A DNA stretch of 64,000 bases, from NCBI GenBank assembly GCA_964006375.1, contig OZ023265.1, forward strand, positions 163,520,118-163,584,117. Direction: 5' to 3'. The notes beneath the pieces are model-generated. The model was not told the DNA's origin. It ran no database searches and saw only the letters and a program-made list of their open reading frames with translations. This document shows positions 55,211-64,000 of the stretch, piece after piece (position 1 is the stretch's first letter; the number at the start of each line of letters is the position of its first letter). The position numbers were made by a program, and so were the translations under genes. The stretch comes from Tillus elongatus (Eukaryota > Arthropoda > Insecta > Coleoptera > Cleridae).

Positions 55211-55720
55211 ATGAAAGTTAACAGAAAACTTGATGAGGGGTTTTATGTAATCAACTCGAAGCCAAAGAAGAAGGTCCCCTTTAAAAACATACTAAGTCTG
55301 ATTGAGGAAGTTATAAAAGATAGAAACCTTATTCCAACAGCGAACGCCGTGTTTGATATAGCTCATACAATCGTTAGAAACATTGGTGGACGTAAGAATG
55401 TGCAGAAACCTCGAGTTATTCCAATACCTAAAAGTGGAGGCTTCCTTCCGTTGTTGCCTCTTATATTTGGTGGGCTGTCAGCACTAGGAGCTCTGGGTGG
55501 CGGTGCTGCAGGTATTGCCAAAGCCGTGAACGATGCCAAGTCTGCGAAACAGAAACTAGAGGAGGAAGAACGACACAACAAAACAATGGAAGCCATCGCG
55601 ATGGGTAGGAGAGGGAGTGGCTTGAAATTTAAGCCAAAATGCAAGAGACTGGGCAAAGGCATGTATCTCAAGAAACAGCGCTACGGTTATGGGTTGTATC
55701 TGCAAAAACCAATGCAATAA
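55211..55720 (+). CDS. pX/pVI-like virion core or membrane-active protein, element 2 copy
   Basis: This 169-residue protein starts MKVNRKLDEG with the same hydrophobic FLPLLPLIFGGLSALGALGG stretch and basic tail as 1406-1918. The last codons differ: the frame ends QKPMQ instead of QKPKNE because the following protease gene has been deleted and the join falls inside this gene's 3' end. The role is inferred, as for the element 1 copy. Confidence 0.6.
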   Translation: MKVNRKLDEGFYVINSKPKKKVPFKNILSLIEEVIKDRNLIPTANAVFDIAHTIVRNIGGRKNVQKPRVIPIPKSGGFLPLLPLIFGGLSALGALGGGAAGIAKAVNDAKSAKQKLEEEERHNKTMEAIAMGRRGSGLKFKPKCKRLGKGMYLKKQRYGYGLYLQKPMQ

Positions 55721-55752
55721 AAGACTGAAACAGTAGCCTGTGTGTATCAGTC
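55721..55752. other. Scar of the protease deletion
   Basis: Element 1 has 384 bp between the pX-like stop and the penton start; here only 32 bp remain. The retained bases (AACAGTAGCCTGTGTGTATC) are the last codons of the protease gene and its 3' flank. All catalytic residues are gone. Confidence 0.85.
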
Positions 55753-56463
55753 ATGGCGCACACCTTTGTGTTGAAAGACCGCAGCTCCCATCTGTCGTCA
55801 GACTACCATCCACCAATTGTTTTGGATGGTAATTATGCTGTTGCCTTGATAGGCTTTCACACCTACAACAACATACCCAACATCTATGAAGGTAAAAACA
55901 AATTTCATGTAAAAGAAGGAACCGGTTGGCGAACCATCACGATACCCACCGGTGCTTATGAAATAACACACTTGGAAGAGTTACTTCAAAATGAACTTGT
56001 TGGTGCTACAGCAACACACGAACAAAAGCAACAGGCTCTGATTCTGAGACCTAATCCGAACACCATCAAATGCAGACTAAAGTGTTATACAAATGTCAGT
56101 TTTGAATTTGATGGTTCGATTGGGCGAATGTTGGGCTTTTCAAAACAAGTTCTTCATCCGGACACCTTTTATGAATCTGATTTACCTGTTGATATAGTGG
56201 ATGTTAGACAGATTCGCATCGAAACCAATATCGTGTCTGGTTCCTATTATAACGGACAACCCTCACATACGCTGTATGAGTTTGCTCCGATGGTTGATCC
56301 TGGCTACGCAATCGACATAGAACCTAAAAATTTAATTTACTTGCCGGTGAACAAGCAAGAGATTTCCAATATAAGCATCGACATCGTCGACCAAGATTCA
56401 GTTCCTGTCAACTTTCAAGGTGAAGAGGTGTCTGTTCGCTTGAAACTTATAAAAGTTGCTTAG
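55753..56463 (+). CDS. Minor capsid (penton-like) protein, element 2 copy
   Basis: A 236-residue open frame with GFHTYNNIPNIYEGKNKF and IPTGAYEI, differing from 311-1021 at about four positions (for example FEFDG for FKFDG and LHPDTF for LQPDTF). Expected at the capsid vertex. It is immediately followed by the micro-ORF and the major capsid gene on the same strand, so co-transcription is likely. Confidence 0.75.
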   Translation: MAHTFVLKDRSSHLSSDYHPPIVLDGNYAVALIGFHTYNNIPNIYEGKNKFHVKEGTGWRTITIPTGAYEITHLEELLQNELVGATATHEQKQQALILRPNPNTIKCRLKCYTNVSFEFDGSIGRMLGFSKQVLHPDTFYESDLPVDIVDVRQIRIETNIVSGSYYNGQPSHTLYEFAPMVDPGYAIDIEPKNLIYLPVNKQEISNISIDIVDQDSVPVNFQGEEVSVRLKLIKVA

Positions 56464-56464
56464 T

Positions 56465-56626
56465 ATGTTGGTCTTTAAGGATATAAAAGCAAGTGCATCT
56501 ACCACATCAAATTCAGTTGAGTCAGACACGTCAAAGGGTACGCTTCGTCCCGATAATATTGAGTTCCTGCAAAGCCTGGGTTATCATGTCGTCAAAACTA
56601 GAAATATTCAAAGAACCCGTGTTTGA
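56465..56626 (+). CDS. Conserved 53-residue micro-ORF, element 2 copy
   Basis: The start codon is one base after the penton stop and the frame overlaps the major capsid start (56586) by 41 bp. It starts MLVFKDIKASASTTSNS and contains LRPDNIEFLQSLGYHVV, as in element 1 (148-309). A small virion protein or translational leader is inferred. Confidence 0.5.
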   Translation: MLVFKDIKASASTTSNSVESDTSKGTLRPDNIEFLQSLGYHVVKTRNIQRTRV

Positions 56627-57791
56627 TGATGGCATCGATCGAGAAGAGCTGCGCTCTTACTATTCACCAACTAAATCGTTTGGTAACAGCGATGAAATTG
56701 AAATAGCCATCAACCAACAAGATGCGTTCGTATGTCTGGCCGAGTCAGCTCTAATAATCGAAGGTGCTCTGGAACCTGTAGCAATCCAAAATGCCACTGG
56801 TGCTTGTTATCTGTCAAATAATGGAGGAGCAGCTCTGTTTGAATCAATGACCTATGAGTTAAATAACAAGGAAGTGGAACGAGTGCGAGACCCATACACC
56901 ACAACCATCATCAAAAGTCTGCTATCGTTCAGTAAGAATGAAGCCCAATCTCTTAGCAACGCCGGTCTGAATGTGTCGTCGGAGCACATCACCTTAAATG
57001 ATAACAAGTTTCACATGCTCATACCTGTCTGGTTCCTCTTCAGTTTCTTTCATCATTTCAAAGGAGTTCTCTGTGGCAAACATACTTTCCGCTTTACAAG
57101 AAGTCGAAACGATTCCAATGGCTATTACAGCACAGGTACGGCACGAGCAAAAATTACCGTAACCAATATGTTTTTAAAGGTAAAACATGTCTTTCCCAAT
57201 GATAAAATGAAATTGGAACTGATGGATAAAATAGCCAAAGACACCTCTATATTTCTCGCATACCGCAAATGGGACATATACGAGTTACCAGCACTCAGAG
57301 ATATCAACAGAGATGTGTGGGTTGTTAAAACTGCAACCAACTTGGAAAGACCTCGATATGTGATTATAGCATTTCAAACAGATCGTAAGGATAACGTGAA
57401 GAAGAGGTCAGACTATTTCGATAACATTGGTATGTTGGACCTCCGAGTGTTTCTAAATTCAGAATGCTACCCTTATGAATCTATGAATATGGATTTTGAG
57501 AAATCGAAATATGCAGAAGCCTATAACATGTATACAGATTTTCAAAAAAGCTTCTGTTATAAAAACATGTCGGAGCCTATCTTGAATTATGACGAGTTTA
57601 AAGACAGAGCTCTATTTGTGATTGACTGTCAGCACCAGAACGAGTCAATCAAGTCTTCAACGGTGGACATTAAGGTGGAGTTTATGAGTCACGCCAACTT
57701 CCCAAAAAATACTCGTGTTTATTGTCTGGTTATTCATGACAGTGTAATGGAATATAAACCTCTAACGGGCATCGTTAGAGCCATTATGTAA
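56586..57791 (+). CDS. Major capsid protein (double jelly-roll type)
   Basis: This 401-residue frame starts MSSKLEIFKEP. Typical Polinton/adintovirus hexon phrases are visible: FESMTYELNNKEVERVRDPY, VWVVKTATNLERPRYVIIAF, then LRVFLNSECYPYESMNMDFE and YNMYTDFQKSF. An in-frame upstream ATG at 56493 exists but that stretch is the micro-ORF region, so the internal start shared with element 1 is used. The protein should build the icosahedral shell. A poly(A) signal (AATAAA) follows at about 57838. The frame is intact. Confidence 0.82.
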   Translation: MSSKLEIFKEPVFDDGIDREELRSYYSPTKSFGNSDEIEIAINQQDAFVCLAESALIIEGALEPVAIQNATGACYLSNNGGAALFESMTYELNNKEVERVRDPYTTTIIKSLLSFSKNEAQSLSNAGLNVSSEHITLNDNKFHMLIPVWFLFSFFHHFKGVLCGKHTFRFTRSRNDSNGYYSTGTARAKITVTNMFLKVKHVFPNDKMKLELMDKIAKDTSIFLAYRKWDIYELPALRDINRDVWVVKTATNLERPRYVIIAFQTDRKDNVKKRSDYFDNIGMLDLRVFLNSECYPYESMNMDFEKSKYAEAYNMYTDFQKSFCYKNMSEPILNYDEFKDRALFVIDCQHQNESIKSSTVDIKVEFMSHANFPKNTRVYCLVIHDSVMEYKPLTGIVRAIM

Positions 57792-57870
57792 TAATTGTAT
57801 GTCATTTATGTATCAATATGTACAACTTAATTAATCCTAATAAATTTTTATTGTATGTAAAACAGTTGTT
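57792..57870 (+). terminator. Poly(A) signal region after the major capsid gene
   Basis: CCTAATAAATTTTTATTGTA lies about 45 bp after the stop codon. Confidence 0.6.
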
Positions 57871-57899
57871 TTATTTTTATTTTGTTGCATTTTTATTAA

Positions 57900-58260
57900 C
57901 CCCTTTCTGTCTGTCAGTCTAAGCAAAGACTTCGAGCTGTCATGACGTGTGTGTTAAACAGCTGTACAAGCTCAAACAAGATTATCTAAGATACTTGTTG
58001 GGCAATCAATTGTCTGTCTTTTATTACACAGCTCTGTCAGTCTAAGTAAAGACTTCGAGCTGTCATGACGTGTGTGTGTGTGTGTTAACAATCAACAACA
58101 GCGTCTATATGTTTTGTTTGGTTCAAGTGGATGTCATTAAACAACTGTGTTATTTCTATAACGGGGCCCCATTCAAGACCTCAACATACGTTAGTGTGTA
58201 CTAAGCCGTGAAACAAGTATGACGTCTCTTGCTGTATGTAAGTATACTATTATATTATTT
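57900..58260. repeat. Subterminal repeats of element 2, right side
   Basis: The segment CTGTCAGTCTAAGCAAAGACTTCGAGCTGTCATGACGTGTG (given here only as a landmark, about 57908-57948) recurs at about 58024-58064. Inverted relatives are at 51500-51560. ACGTCTCTTGCTGTATGTAA (about 58220) is the inverse of sequence near 51395. Confidence 0.7.
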
Positions 58261-58748
58261 ATGTTTACATACAAACAATACTTATCAAACAATCCTCGTA
58301 TATCAAAGTTTAATTTAGTTGTTTTAAATCGAGTTTTGTTACTTGTGTGTTTTTGATCACTCCCTATATAAATTTAGATTCATTCATTCAAAATACAAAC
58401 ACACTAACATAAACAAACACGCCGACAATAAAACCAAGTCCCCGAGTTTTATTGCGCTATTAAAATAAACTCATTAACATATCTAGATTTAAATACGTTT
58501 TTCTTATTGATATAGTTTACTTCAAACGTTTTTTGTTATTAAATGATATTAGATAGGTAAATTGGTACGTGTTTTAAATTTCTTTTTACTATAAATAAAC
58601 AATTGTTTTTAACATTACAGTTCCTATTATTCAATTGGAATGTAATAGAGATACCACCCCCTGTCCACACACATCAGCCTCATAAACTCGTTTTATGTAA
58701 CAGGTTTTTGTTTTATATATACCCACTGATAACAAACTTTCATCGTAT
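58261..58748. other. Element 2 right subterminal AT-rich region, no gene seen
   Basis: No open frame of note was found; AT-rich non-coding sequence. Confidence 0.4.
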
Positions 58749-58829
58749 GTCTGAATAGCATAATCGGTTTAGCGACGTTTGCATATCTTAGTAAGTTGTA
58801 TGGTTGGGGGTTCAAATCTAATTTCTGGC
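58749..58829 (+). tRNA. tRNA-like sequence, right subterminal region of element 2 (degenerate)
   Basis: GTCTGAATAGCATAATCGGT (A-box-like), then GGTTGGGGGTTCAAATCTAA (B-box), then TTCTGGC, which pairs with GTCTGAA at six of seven positions including one wobble. It points outward, towards the right terminus. D and anticodon arms are poor. It is homologous to 51595-51685. Confidence 0.4.
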
Positions 58830-58958
58830 GAATGCTTTTCTTTCAAAAATCATATTTCAAATTAAATTCAAAATTTCAAATTACCCGCTCAATATATCTT
58901 CCTCATATATGTATGTGTGTGTGACTAAACCGAATGACTGTGTCCAACAGATGTCTCC

Positions 58959-59023
58959 CATCGAGCTAGAGAATATTCTCTACACTCTACAACTTTACAA
59001 ATAGAATATTCTCTAGCTCGATG
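58959..59023. repeat. Perfect 21-bp hairpin with a 23-nt loop
   Basis: CATCGAGCTAGAGAATATTCT (58959-58979) and its exact complement (59003-59023) flank a 23-base loop. Outside, TGTCCA (about 58941) and TGGACA (about 59036) allow an imperfect extension to about 100 nt. Confidence 0.9.
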
Positions 59024-59154
59024 AGTCATATCTCTGGACACAACAGACAAATTTTCAAACAAATTCAAATTTCCCGCCAAAAACGAAATACCCTAACAAA
59101 CTTCAATACACCTTAACAACAGCAACACAATAAACAAACCAAACAGCTGTGTTT

Positions 59155-59988
<834 letters not shown>

Positions 59989-60574
59989 ACCCTAAAATAT
60001 AATCAAAATGTGCACAGTTATATATGTTTTATTTCTTTTTCCCTTGTCTTAATACACTACATATTTTATGACAATCGATTTAATTTACTTATTTGATTTC
60101 ATAAATAGTCGGTTAATAGTGACTTGGAATGAAGTAGACACCACATCTTCAAACATATTAAGAGAATATGAGTAAATCAACAGCAACTGGGAATGAATTC
60201 GGTCAGTCCCCCAGCCACGTGGTTAAAAAACACTGTTTGTATGAGTGGTTACAACTCTACCTCTAAATAAAAGGACTGTAACAGCGGCAGAAGCAGAAGT
60301 CAATGGAAGGTGTGTGTATTCGCAAAGAAACTATTGACTATTAATAACAACAATTGACTAAAAACGCTGCGAGTTGTAAGAAAGAAAAAAAAATTATACT
60401 ACAGAGGTGATAAATGATAATAAATTACAATAGGGTTATATATAATCGTAAATGCTTCAAATGATTAACAATCAGTGAATTCAGTATTATTGACATTTCT
60501 CTAAAAGTTAAAAATGAATTTCATGAGTCAATGACAATAACAGAAGCATTGACGAACCAACAGCAACCACATAC
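59989..60574. other. No feature recognised
   Basis: AT-rich intronic sequence. Confidence 0.4.
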
Positions 60575-61125
<551 letters not shown>

Positions 61126-61223
61126 TAGTGATAGGTGAATAAAAAGATAAATTACGCGCAACAACTAAAGATATACCCCGATAAATCTATGCCACATTAA
61201 ATGCTGATCTTCATACCTTCCAG

Positions 61224-61516
61224 ACGAAATGAAGGCGTCTGGTCTCCGTGGCAGAGGTGGTGCTGGTTTTGTCACGGGTATAAAGTGGTCCTTTATGAAT
61301 ATTCCTCTCGACGGTCGTCCACGCTTCCTGGTTGTAAATGCAGACGAGGGTGAACCAGGAACTTGCAAGGACAGGGAGATCATAAGACACGAACCTCACA
61401 AACTGGTAGAAGGTTGCCTTATAGGGGGCAGGGCAATCAAAGCCATGGCAGCATACATCTACATCAGAGGGGAATTCTACAATGAGGCCACTAACCTACA
61501 AATTGCCATAGCTGAG
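61224..61516 (+). CDS. NDUFV1, FMN/NADH-binding exon
   Basis: The exon follows TTCCAG and ends before GTCAGT. It encodes [38 protein letters not shown], the FMN- and NADH-binding loops of the 51-kDa subunit, and [20 protein letters not shown]. Its first two bases complete the codon begun in exon 47981-48193. No stop or frame break is present, so the host gene appears functional despite the 13-kb intron that carries element 2. Confidence 0.95.
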
Positions 61517-61577
61517 GTCAGTGTGATTACTATGGCTCTTTATGTAATGAAAATAAGGTTTTATTTTTCTATTTTAG

Positions 61578-61808
61578 GCTTACAGAGAGGGATTTTTGGG
61601 TAAAAACGCTTGCGGTTCTGGATACGATTTTGACGTGTACGTGCACAGAGGCGCAGGCGCTTACATATGTGGAGAAGAAACGGCACTGTTGGAGTCACTT
61701 GAAGGTAAACAGGGAAAGCCGAGGATGAAACCTCCATTCCCTGCAGGTATTGGGCTCTTTGGGTGTCCTACAACTATCAACAACGTTGAGAGCGTATCTG
61801 TAGCACCA
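61578..61808 (+). CDS. NDUFV1, next exon
   Basis: This exon is separated from the previous one by a 61-bp GT-AG intron in phase 0. It encodes [40 protein letters not shown] and [20 protein letters not shown], all highly conserved in the subunit. It ends before GTGAGT at 61809. The remaining exons, including the 4Fe-4S cysteine region, lie beyond the window. Confidence 0.95.
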
Positions 61809-62250
<442 letters not shown>

Positions 62251-62366
62251 GTATTGATATTTAGAAATATCAACCCTGGTCCGAATACGGTACCTACTTA
62301 GATGAAGATTGCATTTCGAATAAGGTAAGGATATTGTTACCCTTACAGAACTTTTTCCACTTTTTT

Positions 62367-63900
62367 TTTCAACAACACACCACGAGGGCTCACAGCCTAA
62401 ATACTATCGTACCGTGGTTGTCGACAAGGAGGAAAGAGACAACTTGTTAATTCTGAACTTGAAAGTTTGGAGGTTTGGAGGAGAAGGAAAAACATGTGCC
62501 GGCAAGGAATGCCACAACTTGAAAGTCCTCGGGAAAAAGAGCTGGCATAACAAGATGTTCTTTGTCTGGTGACCTGGACAGTAAAAGGGTGCATTCGCTC
62601 TGTTCCCCTGGTAGATCTGTTGGGGGGAGGAAGGTGGAGGAACTATGGTAGAAAGCTCCTCTGAGCAGTGCCCGTGCAGACATTTATAAAAGAGATAGAG
62701 GTCACCAACGGCACGTCGGTGGGCAAGGGATGGCAGCCTTTGGGTGAGGGTAGGGTAACCGATGAGACGTATATCTCTTCTGAATGAAGTCCAGGATAGC
62801 GAGTGTAGAAGCGGCAGCGGCACTCCAGATCTGGGAGCAGTATTCGAGGTTTGGCGTTATTTGTGAAGTATATAAAGTATAGAGATTAGCTGGTGAAAAG
62901 TATTTGCGAGCCCGGAAGAGGAAACCTAATTTCTTAGCAGCCGCTTCTGCAATTGATGTGACATGTTGGTGCCAATTGAGATTTAGATCCACAGAAATGC
63001 CTACAAGTTAAAAGGACTCATTACTTTGAATAACTTGGTTGTTCATTATGATGGGTCTAGGGCTGGTGTATCTCTTATGAGATAGAAAGCAAGACTGAGA
63101 TTTGGTGGAGTTGAATTTTGCAAGATTTCTACTTCCCCAGTCTAATATTTTTTGGAGATCCGCAGAGACAGAACCCTCCATGAGTCTGCGATCGTCATCT
63201 AACTGGGCTAAAGGGACAGGCTTAGAATATTGTATATCTGAATGGAGGGTGCTGTCATCTGCGTAACTGTGAACTGGTTTGGATTTTCTAGAGAGGACGT
63301 GGAGAAGAAACAAAGTAGGGGCTAAAACTTAACCTTGACGGACTCCTGCATTAATAGGATACAGCTTAAAGGAATGGGCATCCACGACAATAGAAATTCT
63401 ACGATTAGAGAGGAAATTTGCTGTCCAGGTACAGAGTTTTGACTGTAGGTCATAGGCCGAAAGTTTATTAAGCAGCGCTGCGTGCCAGAACTGGTCGAAT
63501 GCATTGGATATGTCTAGAGCAACAATCTGGTATTCACCGTGTAGTTCCATAGACTTGCTCCAAGAATGGGTGACAAAGGAAAGGATGTCAGCAGTTGATC
63601 TGCGCTGACGCTGACTTGGATTAGACTGTGTTTTTCAAGAAATTTTAGTAATTCGGTGTTTATATACTTTTCCATCACTTTAGAGACGACTGAAAGGAGA
63701 GAAGTAGGTCTGTAGTTGATAGGAAGTGCTTTGGATCCTTTCATGGGGACGGGTTTTACTCGAGCAGTTTTCCAGTTACTAGGGAATATTGTAAGATGTC
63801 TCAGACGAGTCAGGACAGGAGCAAGTTCTGGTGCGCATTTTTTGAGAACAATTGCTGGGATCTCGTCAAGGCCAGAGGCTTTCCTGGTATTAAAAGAAGA
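62367..63900 (-). mobile_element. LINE family A copy, RT to 3' end, inactive
   Basis: The 3' end (CCACGAGGGCTCACAGCCTA) lies at about 62380. Going right (minus strand) come the C-terminus, WHQHVTSIAEAAAKKLGFLF, the catalytic region (VHSYADDSTLHSDIQYSKP, 63008-63313) and earlier RT blocks to NTRKASGLDEIPAIVLKKC at about 63880. Frame breaks are frequent. Confidence 0.85.
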
Positions 63901-63901
63901 C

Positions 63902-64000
63902 AACTTGAGACAACTGAATGTTGTTAAGAACTCTAATGGGAGGCTCCTAGATCTTGTACTTACTAACGTCGACGGACAGGTCAGTGCTGCCTCTGATTTA
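63902..64000 (+). mobile_element. Start of another non-LTR endonuclease fragment
   Basis: The frame LRQLNVVKNSNGRLLDLVLT then NVDGQVSAASDL resembles the C-terminal part of an apurinic-type endonuclease before the SDH block. It is on the opposite strand from the LINE family A copy and runs off the window. Confidence 0.55.

Overview
The window looks like AT-rich nuclear DNA of an arthropod, probably an insect. Its only cellular gene is mitochondrial complex I subunit NDUFV1 (+ strand, spliced): exons 47981-48193, 61224-61516 and 61578-61808, with GT-AG introns and matching phases. Almost everything else is mobile DNA: non-LTR retrotransposons of at least four kinds, a Penelope-like element, Tc1/mariner elements, foldback elements and MITEs, a tRNA-derived SINE, and many long (TA)n microsatellites, several of them inside one dispersed repeat family.

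The striking content is two related Polinton/Maverick (adintovirus-like) dsDNA virus elements. Element 1 (1-7127) enters from the left edge. On its minus strand it has the start of the major capsid gene, a 53-codon micro-ORF, a penton-like minor capsid gene, an adenain-like cysteine protease and a pX-like core or membrane protein. On its plus strand it has an FtsK/HerA packaging ATPase, a DUF8207-like protein, a fibre-like protein and a 41-residue chromodomain protein; a KilA-N protein follows on the minus strand. Element 2 (50591-59793, 9,203 bp) is complete, with matching terminal inverted repeats, and lies in the 13-kb NDUFV1 intron. It keeps the major capsid, micro-ORF, penton, pX-like and ATPase genes. 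It has lost the protease, fibre-like, chromodomain and KilA-N genes, its DUF8207-like gene is frameshifted, and I see no polymerase or integrase. It is thus a virion-morphogenesis cassette without visible replication or integration genes.

The two elements have unlike terminal sequences, yet both end in CTACTT directly against a (TA)n tract, and both tracts lie in the same dispersed repeat family. Both carry TGACGTCA palindromes near the ends, a tRNA-like sequence pointing outward towards the terminus, and a tandem 13-bp CAGCTG-centred repeat between the ATPase and DUF8207-like genes.

Layout: 1-7127 element 1; 7.1-13.7 kb repeats and two LINE fragments; 13.7-15.8 kb mariner nested in a palindromic element; 15.9-25.4 kb transposase relic, foldbacks, LINEs and a SINE; 25.8-30.2 kb Tc1/mariner relative plus Penelope; 30.7-33.9 kb unclassified DNA transposon relic; 34-35.1 kb LINE ORF1 relic; 35.4-43 kb repeats, foldbacks and LINE pieces; 43.5-46.8 kb near-intact jockey/I-like LINE with a 15-bp target duplication; 48-61.8 kb NDUFV1 with element 2 in its intron; 62-64 kb (TA)n and LINE pieces. 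All family assignments rest on reading motifs; no database search was run.
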